Assembly: GCA_947379975.1 (NCBI GenBank)
Contig: CANCPF010000002.1
Coordinates: 73,938-137,937, forward strand
DNA length: 64,000 bases
Direction of reading: 5' to 3'
From: Methylophilaceae bacterium
GTDB lineage: Bacteria > Pseudomonadota > Gammaproteobacteria > Burkholderiales > Methylophilaceae
A model generated the notes under the pieces. That model saw only the letters and a list, made by a program, of their open reading frames with translations, was not told the origin of the DNA and searched no databases. Position 1 is the stretch's first letter; each line of letters begins with the position of its first letter. The position numbers and the translations under genes are program-made. Shown one piece after another: positions 53,389 through 62,410 of this stretch.

Positions 53389-54423
53389 ATGATGAAAAAG
53401 CTCCAATCACTTTCACCTTCTGTCTATGAAATATCTGCCTGGCTATTGATGGCATTTGTTTTATTATTTGTACTCATATTCAACTTACTGCCGGCCGTAC
53501 TCGCAGCCTTATTGGTATACGAATTAGTCCACATCATGACGCCGTGTATTGCACGTTACTTTCCGAGTAAGCGTCCAAGTAAGCGCGCTAAGCTATGGGC
53601 GGTAGGTATTTTGGTGGTAGTAATCGTCAGCTTATTAACGCTGGCTGGCATGGGTTTAGTCGCATTTTTAAGGTCGGATGCTGGAAGCATTACGGTGTTG
53701 CTGGCAAAAATGGCGCAGATTATTGAAGACTCACGCAGAATATTACCGACTTGGCTAGTCGCACACTTGCCGGCAGATGCCATTACTTTTAAAGAACAAG
53801 CGGCGACTTGGTTACGCACCCATGCAGATCAATTGCAAGTGGTAGGCAAAGAGGCTGGTCGAGCTACAGCGCATATTCTTCTTGGTATGATAATCGGCGG
53901 TATTTTAGCGCTGCGTGATGCAGTGGTAATGGATAACTTTAAGCCCTTAGCCAGAGCATTAGCGACGCGTGGTGATTTTTTTAGCGATGCTTTTCGGCGT
54001 GTAGTATTCGCACAATTACGTATTTCCGCGATTAACACCAGTGTGACTGGGCTTTATTTAATGCTGGTTTTACCCTTAATGGGCGTACACCTGCCGCTGG
54101 TTAAAACCATGATTGCGCTTACATTTGTGGTGGGTCTAATCCCAGTGATTGGCAATATCATTTCCAATTCCATGATCGTCATTGTCAGTTTGAGTCAATC
54201 CTTAACGGTTGCTATCGCTTCTTTGCTTTATCTGATTGTTATTCATAAATTTGAATACTTTTTAAATGCGCGTATTGTCGGCAGCCAGATTCGAGCCAAT
54301 GCTTGGGAGTTGCTCATTGCAATCGTTGCAATGGAAGCCGCTTTTGGCTTAGCTGGTGTTGTCGCCGCCCCTATTTATTATGCTTATATCAAGTCTGAAC
54401 TACGTGCCAGAGACTTGGTTTGA
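53389..54423 (+). CDS. AI-2E family transporter-like membrane protein
   Basis: 344-residue polytopic membrane protein (about 7-8 helices) of the AI-2E/PerM-like family (UPF0118). Visible: two N-terminal helices (about 15-45), a helix near 68-92, a long soluble region, then a hydrophobic second half with IPVIGNIISNSMIVIVSLSQSL and a terminal amphipathic segment. Members range from autoinducer export to Na+/H+ antiport, so substrate is not assigned. It is followed 61 bp later by a channel-like gene. Confidence 0.82.
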   Translation: MMKKLQSLSPSVYEISAWLLMAFVLLFVLIFNLLPAVLAALLVYELVHIMTPCIARYFPSKRPSKRAKLWAVGILVVVIVSLLTLAGMGLVAFLRSDAGSITVLLAKMAQIIEDSRRILPTWLVAHLPADAITFKEQAATWLRTHADQLQVVGKEAGRATAHILLGMIIGGILALRDAVVMDNFKPLARALATRGDFFSDAFRRVVFAQLRISAINTSVTGLYLMLVLPLMGVHLPLVKTMIALTFVVGLIPVIGNIISNSMIVIVSLSQSLTVAIASLLYLIVIHKFEYFLNARIVGSQIRANAWELLIAIVAMEAAFGLAGVVAAPIYYAYIKSELRARDLV

Positions 54424-54484
54424 GTGACATCTTAAATAACAGTCTCTCTTAATGAGTCTTTAACTTACACGAATATACCAATTT

Positions 54485-54913
54485 ATGATTCTGACTTTTT
54501 TCGTTAACAGTTTGCTTGTGGCCATTGCCGTGCTTATTCACTTTGAGGCACTTAACCGCCTTACTAGCTTTATTCCTAAACTTGTCATTAAGCATCGCTT
54601 ACGTATTTTATTTGGTGTTTTTGGTGCGCTATTAGCCCACATTGTAGAGATTTGGGCTTTTGCTTTTGGCTATTATTTAATGGTGCACTACGGTCATTTT
54701 GGTACCTTAGAAGGGCATTTTGACAAAAGTCTAATGGATTGTAGTTATTTTTCATTTGCGACTTACACCTCACTCGGTTTTGGCGACATTATAGCCAAAG
54801 GCGATATTCGCTTTTTAGCCGGATTAGAGGCGCTGACAGGCTTAGTGCTAATCTCTTGGACCGCTTCTTTCATGTTTCTAGAGATGCAAAAGCTTTGGAA
54901 AGAGCATGATTAA
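54485..54913 (+). CDS. Single-pore potassium-channel-like protein
   Basis: 142-residue protein with three hydrophobic segments (about residues 1-20, 42-66 and 108-132) and a pore-loop-like motif YTSLGFGD at residues 94-101, between the second and third. That corresponds to the TVGYGD filter with Leu, Phe substitutions. The layout is that of an ion-channel (Ion_trans_2) domain. No cytosolic RCK or ligand domain is present. Potassium selectivity and gating are not established. Confidence 0.72.
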   Translation: MILTFFVNSLLVAIAVLIHFEALNRLTSFIPKLVIKHRLRILFGVFGALLAHIVEIWAFAFGYYLMVHYGHFGTLEGHFDKSLMDCSYFSFATYTSLGFGDIIAKGDIRFLAGLEALTGLVLISWTASFMFLEMQKLWKEHD

Positions 54914-54952
54914 AAAGTATGTCTGTTTATAAAAAAATTAAGGAAACGAATT

Positions 54953-55750
54953 TTGAAAGACAAAACCATCGCCATTCTGGAAAATCGTGCAGGCGAGCAA
55001 CTTGCTGATTTAGTCAGAAAATATGGCGGTACGCCTTTTTCTGCGCCAGCCTTGGCTGAAATTCCAGAGATTGATCCCTTATTAATTGCGCAAATGGTGA
55101 AAGATTGGCAAGCGAATCAACCAGATTTTTTTATTTTTCAAACCGGCGTCGGCGTTAAAGCGCTATTTTCCACGACCGATAGCTTAGGTATTTCTGAGCA
55201 GTTTTTACAAATTCTCAATGCTGCTGTTGTAGCAGTGCGAGGTACTAAACCGTCAGCGGTGCTTAAGTCACGCAATGTGCGTATAGATTTGCCTGCCAGT
55301 GATCCTTACACTACCGCTGAAGTGTTAGCGTCACTCGCGCCATTCGATATTGCCGGCAAGTTAGTAGTGGTGCAGCGTTATGGCGATACCAATTGGGATC
55401 TACAAAGAGCGCTGCAGGCCAAAGGCGCTCGTGTGGTTGAAATTACCACTTACCGCTGGAGCCTGCCGGAAAATATTAAGCCTATGCTAGATATGATGGA
55501 TGCGCTTGCAGAAAATAGCATTGATATGGTTTGCTTTACCAGCGCCTCGCAAGTAAATAATTTATTTGCTGTCGCCCAACAACTTGGCCGAAACGAAGCG
55601 TTACAAGCGGATTTAAACCGAAGTATGGTTGCTTCGATTGGTCCAGTTTGCACGGTGGCATTGCATAAGTTTGGTCTTAAAGTGGATGTTGAGGCTAGCC
55701 CGCCTAAACTTGGACCTTTTATTACGGCGATTAATAGTAAGTTTGCTTAA
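54953..55750 (+). CDS. hemD: Uroporphyrinogen-III synthase HemD
   Basis: Closes hydroxymethylbilane to uroporphyrinogen III for heme, siroheme and cobalamin. TTG start with AAGGA at about 54940. HemD-type two-domain layout: N-terminal TIAILENRAGEQLADLVRKYGG, FFIFQTGVGVKALF, and VVAVRGTKPSAVLK; C-terminal DMVCFTSASQVNNLFAVA and ASIGPVCTVALHKFG. 265 residues. HemD sequences diverge widely, so assignment rests on these blocks. Siroheme need of the sulfite reductase gives a biochemical link. Confidence 0.82.
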   Translation: MKDKTIAILENRAGEQLADLVRKYGGTPFSAPALAEIPEIDPLLIAQMVKDWQANQPDFFIFQTGVGVKALFSTTDSLGISEQFLQILNAAVVAVRGTKPSAVLKSRNVRIDLPASDPYTTAEVLASLAPFDIAGKLVVVQRYGDTNWDLQRALQAKGARVVEITTYRWSLPENIKPMLDMMDALAENSIDMVCFTSASQVNNLFAVAQQLGRNEALQADLNRSMVASIGPVCTVALHKFGLKVDVEASPPKLGPFITAINSKFA

Positions 55751-55855
55751 GTAATTACTTCGATTGTTGTGAACGAAACTAATGTTTATTTCCAGGCATG
55801 CAAAGATTTCGTTTACTTAAATTAACCAAAAACTCACCAATAATTACACAAACTC

Positions 55856-57250
55856 ATGTTGCCATCCATCACCTATTTAGATCTTGAAACCACAGGCGCA
55901 ACGCCACTTAAAGACCGTATCACGGAAATTGCGCTGGTTCGGTTTGATGATGGCGTAGAGGTTGCGCGTTGGCAAACTTTGGTGAACCCTGAGCAAGAAA
56001 TCCCTCCGTTTATTCAACAGCTAACTGGCATTAACAATGAAATGGTCGCTAATGCGCCGACCTTTGCTCAAGTGTCCGATAAATTGCTGGCATTTTTAGA
56101 AGGCTCGGTGTTGGCCGCGCATAATGTGCGTTTCGATCATGGTTTTATTAAAGCCGAATTCAAGCGATTAGACTATACGCTGCGGCAAAAAGTGTTGTGT
56201 ACCGTCAAGCTGTCGCGTCTGCTTTATCCGCAACATCGTAGCCATGGCCTAGATGCTATTATGCAGCGCCACAATATTATCAGTATTGCGCGGCATCGGG
56301 CGATGGGCGATGTTGAATCGATTCTATCTTTTTTAGATTCCGCCAAGTTGGAATTAGGTGACGCGGCTATTTTAAATGCGGCCAAACAGTTAATGCGCGG
56401 CCCGGCATTACCGCCGCATTTAGATGGTCTTTCGCTTGAAGATATGCCGGAAACGCCCGGCGTTTATTTATTTTACGGTGAAAATGACCTGCCGATTTAT
56501 ATCGGCAAAGGCTTAAATATTCGGGCTCGGGTCTATTCACATTTTAGCCGTGACCATGCTTCAGCCAAAGAAATGCGTATTAGCCAAGAAACCAAACGGG
56601 TTGAATGGATAGAGACAGCCGGTGATTTTAGCGCTTTATTATTAGAATCTAAATTAGTGAAAGAGCGCCAACCGCTACATAACCGACAGTTGCGCAATGA
56701 GCAGCAACTTTGTACCTGGAAGCTCAATACTGAGTTAGATGCCAAGCCGGCATTGAATTTATTGCATGAAGAGGACATTAACCCAGCAGAATTAGGCCAA
56801 TTGTTTGGCACTTTTAAAAGTAAAAAACAAGCGGTTGCTGCTTTACGAAAACTGGCGGAAGCGCATCATTTATGCCCAAAAATACTAGGCCTTGAAACTG
56901 GCGAGGGCGCTTGTTTTTCAAGTCAAATAAAGCGTTGTAAAGGCGCGTGTTGCGGTCGTGAAACGTTAATCATGCACAATTTACGTGTGCAACAAGCGAT
57001 GATGGCCAATCGTTTAAGAGTATGGCCGTATGCAGGAAAAATTGGCATACGCGAACACAATAACGAGAACAATAAAACCCAAATGCATATTTTTGAACAT
57101 TGGTGTTATTTAGGTGTAATAGAACATGAAGCTGACTTGCAAGAAATCATTAAGCAAAAACAGCCCCTTAAGTTTAATTTAGATACCTATCGTTTATTGT
57201 TAAAAACATTGGCAAGCAAGAATATTGAGCTTTTTCAGTTTACTAGCTAG
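55856..57250 (+). CDS. DEDDh exonuclease fused to a GIY-YIG nuclease (Cho-like)
   Basis: 464-residue two-nuclease protein. Domain 1 (about residues 1-170) is a DnaQ-like exonuclease: YLDLETTGATPLKDRITEIAL carries the DxE motif, AAHNVRFDHGFI the second aspartate, and RHRAMGDVES the His/Asp pair of the DEDDh class. Domain 2 (about 195-280) is a GIY-YIG endonuclease related to UvrC/Cho: TPGVYLFYGENDLPIYIGKGLNIRARVYSHF. A region with four closely spaced cysteines (about 346-364: CFSSQIKRCKGACC) follows. Such fusions occur in Beta- and Actinobacteria; a DNA repair role is inferred. Confidence 0.88.
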   Translation: MLPSITYLDLETTGATPLKDRITEIALVRFDDGVEVARWQTLVNPEQEIPPFIQQLTGINNEMVANAPTFAQVSDKLLAFLEGSVLAAHNVRFDHGFIKAEFKRLDYTLRQKVLCTVKLSRLLYPQHRSHGLDAIMQRHNIISIARHRAMGDVESILSFLDSAKLELGDAAILNAAKQLMRGPALPPHLDGLSLEDMPETPGVYLFYGENDLPIYIGKGLNIRARVYSHFSRDHASAKEMRISQETKRVEWIETAGDFSALLLESKLVKERQPLHNRQLRNEQQLCTWKLNTELDAKPALNLLHEEDINPAELGQLFGTFKSKKQAVAALRKLAEAHHLCPKILGLETGEGACFSSQIKRCKGACCGRETLIMHNLRVQQAMMANRLRVWPYAGKIGIREHNNENNKTQMHIFEHWCYLGVIEHEADLQEIIKQKQPLKFNLDTYRLLLKTLASKNIELFQFTS

Positions 57251-57352
57251 CATTCTTTTTGTTATGTTGATGCTGATTATTTATCATCGTAAGCAGCTGC
57301 TTGGTAAAGCCACATCTTATTAAATCTAGCGCATCAGGTATAATTCAGCTCT

Positions 57353-58711
57353 ATGATTCAAATTATTATTTTACTGGTGGTGCTGGCTATATTATTCTTG
57401 CTGATTCTGCAGTTATGGAAAAGCAATCAGCCTGATTCTCGCGCCGTCACAGCGCAGCAAGTGATTTTGCAGCAGTTAGAAGAAAAGCACAGAGCCATGT
57501 TGCTAGATTTTAACGATGGTTTAAATAAATTAGGCGACCGCTTAAGTGCATCTTCTGGTGATACCAGTGAACGTTTACGCTTGAGTGTGGCAGCTGAATT
57601 ACAGGCCACTAGAGACGCCATGCAAGCCTTGCAATTAGCGCAAAACAATAGTTTGGCGCTGACCCGTGAAACCGTGCTTGAAAAATTGCATACTACCTTA
57701 GCCGAGCAAGGCAAGGCTGAGCAAGAGCTAATTCAATCGACCATGCGCAATGCCACTCTACAATTAGTCAGCACTATTGATAACTTGGCAAAAGCGGTTG
57801 ATAGTCGCCTAGAGCAGATTGGCGGTAAAGTATCTGAGCGTTTAGATGAAGGCTTTAAAAAGACTAATCAAACCTTTATTGATGTGATGGCACGGCTTGC
57901 AACGATCGATGAAGCGCAGAAGAAAATTGATGGTTTAACGACCAATGTGGTCAGTTTGCAAGAATTGCTTGGCGATAAACGTAGTCGTGGTGCCTTTGGT
58001 GAGGTGCAATTAGAAGCTTTAGTGCGGAATGTATTGCCGGTCAACTCTTTTGCCATGCAATATACGTTTGAAAATGGCACACGTGCCGACTGTGCAATAT
58101 TTTTACCAGACCCAACTGGCACGGTCGCGGTCGATAGTAAATTCCCGCTAGAAAATTATCACCGCATGTTTAACGCAAAGTTGAGCGATGCCGAGCAAGC
58201 TGCCGCTGAAAAGCAATTTAAATTAGATGTTAAAAAGCATGTGGATGACATTGCTAAAAAATATATTATTTCTAATGTAACATCTGATGGCGCAGTAATG
58301 TTTATTCCAGCCGAGGCGGTATTTGCTGAGCTGCACGCTTACCATTCTGACGTGATTGAATATGCCATGAACAAGCGCGTTTGGGTAGTTTCACCGACCA
58401 CGCTAATGGCCGTGTTGAACACCGCGCGTGCGGTTTTAAAAGATGTGGAAACGCGTAAGCAAGTGCATGTAATAAAAGAAGAATTAGGTAAGTTAAGTAA
58501 AGACTTTGGCCGCTTTGATGTACGTATGAAAAAGCTGGCTGATAATATTCGCCAAGCGCATGAAAATGCACAAGATGTGCATATTTCTAGCCAAAAAATA
58601 TCACAACGTTTTGCCCAAATAGAACGGGTAGAACTGGCCAATAAGCCATTAGATTTACCAGTAGGCTTGGCAAAAGACTTGCTAGACGACATAGATGAAA
58701 TTGAAGAGTAA
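57353..58711 (+). CDS. rmuC: DNA recombination protein RmuC
   Basis: RmuC limits inversions at short inverted repeats. The 452-residue product has an N-terminal membrane segment (residues about 2-20, IIILLVVLAILFLLILQL), a coiled-coil region about 35-200, and the RmuC nuclease-like core (GDKRSRGAFGEVQLEALVRNVLP ... VAVDSKFPLENYHRMF; KYIISNVTSDGAVMFIPAEAVFAEL). The ATG at 57353 is reached after a 102-bp gap. The biochemical activity of RmuC is still inferred from the PD-(D/E)XK-like core. Confidence 0.93.
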   Translation: MIQIIILLVVLAILFLLILQLWKSNQPDSRAVTAQQVILQQLEEKHRAMLLDFNDGLNKLGDRLSASSGDTSERLRLSVAAELQATRDAMQALQLAQNNSLALTRETVLEKLHTTLAEQGKAEQELIQSTMRNATLQLVSTIDNLAKAVDSRLEQIGGKVSERLDEGFKKTNQTFIDVMARLATIDEAQKKIDGLTTNVVSLQELLGDKRSRGAFGEVQLEALVRNVLPVNSFAMQYTFENGTRADCAIFLPDPTGTVAVDSKFPLENYHRMFNAKLSDAEQAAAEKQFKLDVKKHVDDIAKKYIISNVTSDGAVMFIPAEAVFAELHAYHSDVIEYAMNKRVWVVSPTTLMAVLNTARAVLKDVETRKQVHVIKEELGKLSKDFGRFDVRMKKLADNIRQAHENAQDVHISSQKISQRFAQIERVELANKPLDLPVGLAKDLLDDIDEIEE

Positions 58712-58725
58712 ATAATCCGCCACTT

Positions 58726-58995
58726 ATGAAAATTAAAATATTTTACTTCGCCAGACTTAAAGAAACCCTTAAGTTTTCTACTGAAGATTTAGAGTTGCCA
58801 GACGACGCCTTTGCACAAGCATTGACCATATTAAAGTTGAAAGCCTTGTTAGCTAAACGTAGTGATGTTTGGCAACAAATGTTGCTCGGTAAGCTCAAAG
58901 TGCGCGGCGCGATTAATCATGAATTAGTCGATGATAATGCGAAAATTGTTGATGGTGATGAAGTCGCATTTTTCCCGCCAGTCACTGGTGGATAA
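58726..58995 (+). CDS. moaD: Molybdopterin synthase sulfur-carrier subunit MoaD
   Basis: Ubiquitin-fold sulfur carrier of molybdenum cofactor synthesis. The 89-residue protein ends in the required diglycine (VAFFPPVTGG), whose terminal Gly is made into a thiocarboxylate. The N-terminal IKIFYFARLKETL matches MoaD. A helical insert makes it slightly longer than the 81-residue E. coli protein. moaE follows 11 bp later. Confidence 0.95.
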   Translation: MKIKIFYFARLKETLKFSTEDLELPDDAFAQALTILKLKALLAKRSDVWQQMLLGKLKVRGAINHELVDDNAKIVDGDEVAFFPPVTGG

Positions 58996-59006
58996 GTAGT
59001 TTAATC

Positions 59007-59468
59007 ATGACAGTGCGCGTGCAAACTGAAGATTTCGATGTTGGTTTTGAGCTTAATCAGCTACGCCATGTGCGTAAAGATACTGGCGCGATAGTCAGTT
59101 TTGTTGGCCAGGTGCGCGACCTTAACGACGGCGATACAGTCACACGGCTAACGCTAGAGCATTACCCAGGAATGACGGAAAAAGCCTTAGAAGGGATTAT
59201 TAATCAGGCTAAAACACGTTGGAATTTTTTTGATGCACTCATTATTCATCGCGTAGGTTCGCTTAAGCCGACTGATCAAATTGTGTTAGTGGCGGTCAGT
59301 GGTGCGCATCGTGTTGAGGCCTTTAAGGCTTGCGAATTTATAATGGATTTTTTAAAAACTGAAGCGCCGTTTTGGAAAAAAGAAGTCACGCAAGATGGTG
59401 AACGTTGGCTAGAGGCCAAGCAAAGCGATGATTTAGCCAGAGAGCGTTGGGCCAAAACGATAGCTTGA
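59007..59468 (+). CDS. moaE: Molybdopterin synthase catalytic subunit MoaE
   Basis: Large subunit that inserts two sulfurs into precursor Z together with MoaD. The 153-residue product has GAIVSFVGQVRDLN, LEHYPGMTEKALEGI, IHRVGSLKPTDQIVLVAVSGAHR with the conserved active-site region, and KTEAPFWKKE carrying the catalytic lysines. No other moa gene is in the window. A 13-bp hairpin follows its stop at 59478-59508. Confidence 0.96.
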   Translation: MTVRVQTEDFDVGFELNQLRHVRKDTGAIVSFVGQVRDLNDGDTVTRLTLEHYPGMTEKALEGIINQAKTRWNFFDALIIHRVGSLKPTDQIVLVAVSGAHRVEAFKACEFIMDFLKTEAPFWKKEVTQDGERWLEAKQSDDLARERWAKTIA

Positions 59469-59477
59469 ATGGTTGTA

Positions 59478-59508
59478 AGTGTATTATTTTCAATAAAAAT
59501 AATACACT
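59478..59508 (+). terminator. 13-bp perfect AT-rich hairpin after moaE
   Basis: AGTGTATTATTTT (59478-59490) is exactly complementary to AAAATAATACACT (59496-59508) around CAATA. The stem is almost pure A-T and no long T run follows, so it may be a weak terminator or a protein-binding palindrome. The rest of the gap to 59585 is A/T-rich and featureless. Confidence 0.55.
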
Positions 59509-59585
59509 ATTATATTTAAAATCATAAAGTTAGATTAGTAAGTTAAATTAAAATATTAATAAGTAAATTAAACCAGTCAGGCGAT

Positions 59586-61697
59586 ATGTCACAAATACTT
59601 ACAGCACAGCAATTAACCCATCACATTTCTGCCAAACAATTCAATTTTGCAGATACCTCTGAGCTTATTAGTGAAGATAATATCAGCGCCCAGCATCACG
59701 CTTGGGTCGCTCAGTCTGAAGCCAAAAAAGCCGCTGAATTTGGTTTAAATCTGCATCAAGCCGGCTTTAATTTATTGGCGTTGGGTGAACCTGGCACAGG
59801 CCGCACCACGTTGATGCTAAGCGCGATGCACGAGGCTGCAAGTAAGCAAGCAGAAGCTGGTGATTTGGTTGCTTTGTATCGATTTGATGCTAATGGCAAA
59901 CCTTTGTTTTTGAAATTACCCGCAGGTGCTGGCACGCAATTAAGGCAAGCCTTAGATTTAATGATCCGTAATCTAGCCAAAGACCTTGCGGTATTGTTAG
60001 AAGCCAAAGGCCAGCAAAATTCTATGGCGCCGATACAGATTTTTGTCGAAGCGCAACTGAGCATGGTGAAAGCCAGTATTACGCTAATTAGTGCAGAGAA
60101 AATGCCGCACCATTATTTTGAATTAATGCAGCGCGATATTTTGGATGTGCTGGAAGCTTGGCAACCAAATACTGGTGGTGATGGCGATAACAATTATGAA
60201 GTATTCCTCAACGAGGGCTTTTTAGGTCGCTATCGCGCTAATGTGTTGGTTGAACATGCGGCAAATAAAGGCGCTCCTGTGGTTTATGACAACGACCCAA
60301 GCTTGCATTCTTTATTCGGCGGCGTAGAAAGTGCTGGCGAATCTAGCACCACGCCAGACTTTATGCGCTTACGCTCAGGCAATTTATTGCGTGCTGATGG
60401 CGGTACGTTATTATTGAATTTACGCGATATTTTAGCGGATGAACAAAACGGCTCGCAGATATTAGAAAAGCTACACCGTTTTTTACGTAATGGTACACTG
60501 CAAATTGAAGATTTAAGTAGCAGCAGTAGTCAAGGCAGTAGCTTTGTCAGCGCACAAGCGGCAATTCCCGTTTCAGTCAAGCTGGTGTTAGTAGCAACGC
60601 GTGAAGATTACTATCTACTGATTGATGAAAACTATGATTTTTTCAGCTACTTCCCAATCAAAATTGAGTTTGCTGAAAAAGTAAAAGCCAGTGCAGAAAA
60701 TTACGCGGCCTATGCAGCATTTATCGCACAAAAATGTCAGCAATTTAAATGCAGTCACTTTACCGCGGAGGCCGTTACGGCACTGTTGCAATCTATGCAC
60801 AGGTTGGAAGAAGACCAAAAGCGCATCAGCACACAATTTTCCGTATTAGAAAAACTCATGCTAGAAAGTGCCGCCGCTGCAGAGTTGCGTGGTGCCACCC
60901 TGGTGGCGATCGAAGACGTAAAATCAGCCATTAATAGAAAATATGCACGTCATAGTTACATTGAAGGCCATATGCGTGATTCTATTGTCGATAACGAATT
61001 GATGATTACCGTTCATGGCGAGACCATCGGGCAAATTAACGGCTTGACGCATATAGATCTTGCTGATGCCAGTTTTGGTTCGCCAGTACGCATTTCAGCC
61101 AATTGTTATGCCGGCCGCCGTGATGTGTTGACCATAGACCGCGAAGTGGCAATGAGCGGGCCTACGCACGATAAGGGCGTGATGATTTTACAAAGCTGGC
61201 TACACAGTAATTTTGCCTTAATGAATCCTTTGAACATGACGGCCTCATTAGTATTCGAGCAAGAATACAATGGCGTAGAAGGTGATTCGGCCTCTTGTGC
61301 TGAGCTGTTTGCATTACTATCATCACTCGCTCAAGTGCCGATTAAGCAGGGTATTGCTGTTACCGGTGCGCTTAATCAACACGGCGAAGTGCTGCCCGTA
61401 GGCGGGCTGAATGAGAAGATTGAAGGCTATTTTAGAGTGTGCAAAGACATCGGTTTAGATGGTAAACAAGGTGTGTTATTGCCAGACCGTAATCAGCGCC
61501 ACTTAATTTTGAGCGATGAAGTACTGGAAGCGGTTGCCAATGGCCAGTTCCATATTGCCACGATGAATAACGTGGCTGAAGGCATTTTGCATTTGACTGG
61601 TTGCAGTCTAGCAGAAATTAACCGCCTAGCCGAAGCTCGATTAGGTACCTTTAAATTAACACTAGAAGATAATTCACCTAAAGTATTTCATATCTAA
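59586..61697 (+). CDS. Lon-like ATP-dependent protease
   Basis: 703-residue AAA+/Lon-type protease without the N-terminal Lon substrate domain. The Lon proteolytic domain is at the C-terminus with the Ser-Lys dyad Ser568 (GDSASCAE) and Lys611 (GGLNEKIEG), 43 residues apart as in E. coli Lon. The ATPase part is unusual: the P-loop reads GEPGTGRTT (residues 67-75), with Arg73 where Lys is expected, and the Walker B region is degenerate (GGTLLLNLRDIL). A long insert lies between. It resembles the LonC/LonB-like proteins of Proteobacteria; ATP use needs testing. Confidence 0.82.
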   Translation: MSQILTAQQLTHHISAKQFNFADTSELISEDNISAQHHAWVAQSEAKKAAEFGLNLHQAGFNLLALGEPGTGRTTLMLSAMHEAASKQAEAGDLVALYRFDANGKPLFLKLPAGAGTQLRQALDLMIRNLAKDLAVLLEAKGQQNSMAPIQIFVEAQLSMVKASITLISAEKMPHHYFELMQRDILDVLEAWQPNTGGDGDNNYEVFLNEGFLGRYRANVLVEHAANKGAPVVYDNDPSLHSLFGGVESAGESSTTPDFMRLRSGNLLRADGGTLLLNLRDILADEQNGSQILEKLHRFLRNGTLQIEDLSSSSSQGSSFVSAQAAIPVSVKLVLVATREDYYLLIDENYDFFSYFPIKIEFAEKVKASAENYAAYAAFIAQKCQQFKCSHFTAEAVTALLQSMHRLEEDQKRISTQFSVLEKLMLESAAAAELRGATLVAIEDVKSAINRKYARHSYIEGHMRDSIVDNELMITVHGETIGQINGLTHIDLADASFGSPVRISANCYAGRRDVLTIDREVAMSGPTHDKGVMILQSWLHSNFALMNPLNMTASLVFEQEYNGVEGDSASCAELFALLSSLAQVPIKQGIAVTGALNQHGEVLPVGGLNEKIEGYFRVCKDIGLDGKQGVLLPDRNQRHLILSDEVLEAVANGQFHIATMNNVAEGILHLTGCSLAEINRLAEARLGTFKLTLEDNSPKVFHI

Positions 61698-61698
61698 C

Positions 61699-62109
61699 AT
61701 GGCTGTTGTAGATATAAATGTTGATACCAAGCTCAGGCTGGATAAATGGCTATGGGCGGCGCGTTTTTTTAAAACGCGTAGCATAGCCACGGCCGCCATT
61801 GAAACGGGCAAAGTACATGTGGATGGCGACCGCATAAAGCCAGCGAAAGAAGTCAAAATCGGACAAATAATTCATATCCGCAATAAAGACTTTGAAATAG
61901 AAGTTACTGTGTTGGCTTTAGCCAATATACGAAAAGGCGCGCCAGAAGCTGCGCTTTTATACGCCGAAACAGCCGCTAGCATTGCCAAACGCGAAAATGC
62001 CAAAGCGACTGGTGAAGGTGAATATGCCTTGCGTGAGCGTGGAGCAGGGCGACCCACCAAGCGCCAGCAGCGTGATATTAAAAGGTTTACCGGTATTATT
62101 TATGACTGA
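61699..62109 (+). CDS. hslR: Heat shock protein 15 (HslR), S4-domain RNA binding
   Basis: Binds free 50S subunits carrying stalled peptidyl-tRNA. The 136-residue product has an S4 RNA-binding domain (LRLDKWLWAARFFKTRSIATAAIETGKVHVDGDR, only the start of the block is quoted) and the HslR tail GAGRPTKRQQRDIKRF. The ATG is one base after the Lon-like gene stop, so the two are co-translated; both are protein-quality-control genes. Length matches E. coli HslR (133). Confidence 0.93.
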   Translation: MAVVDINVDTKLRLDKWLWAARFFKTRSIATAAIETGKVHVDGDRIKPAKEVKIGQIIHIRNKDFEIEVTVLALANIRKGAPEAALLYAETAASIAKRENAKATGEGEYALRERGAGRPTKRQQRDIKRFTGIIYD

Positions 62110-62181
62110 TATTCTTGATTATCAATATAAATTGAAGCAATCTTTGCGCGAAGCGATTTTAATCATAAAAGCCCACAACTC

Positions 62182-62343
62182 CGTCATCCTCGCGAAGGCG
62201 GGGATCCAGTGAAGTATTTTGTTAATCCCCGTCATTCCGACGAAATTCGGAATTCAGTGCCTTATCCGCAAATTTTCACCAATAATATATTTGCAAACAA
62301 ACGCGTTGCGTTTGGCTGGATCCCCGCCTTCGCGAGGATGACG
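62182..62343. repeat. REP-like palindromes: an inverted 28-bp pair with a third diverged copy
   Basis: The 28-mer starting CGTCATCCTCGCGAAGG (62182-62209) is an exact reverse complement of 62316-62343. Each is itself a hairpin (TCCTCGC with GCGGGGA). A third copy at 62230-62257 starts CGTCATTCCGACG and keeps its own stem (ATTCCGA with TCGGAAT) although its bases differ, i.e. covarying pairs. No transposase is nearby. This fills most of the 301-bp hslR-rfbD gap. Confidence 0.85.
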
Positions 62344-62410
62344 AAATTTATATGATGCTGTATAAGATAAATAATTTTTGCTCTTTACAAAGCACTCAGG
62401 TGATCCTTTT

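Noticed and set aside
62182..62343. CRISPR array
   Set aside because: The copies are inverted and diverged, with unequal spacing and no cas genes; REP-like palindromes explain them better.
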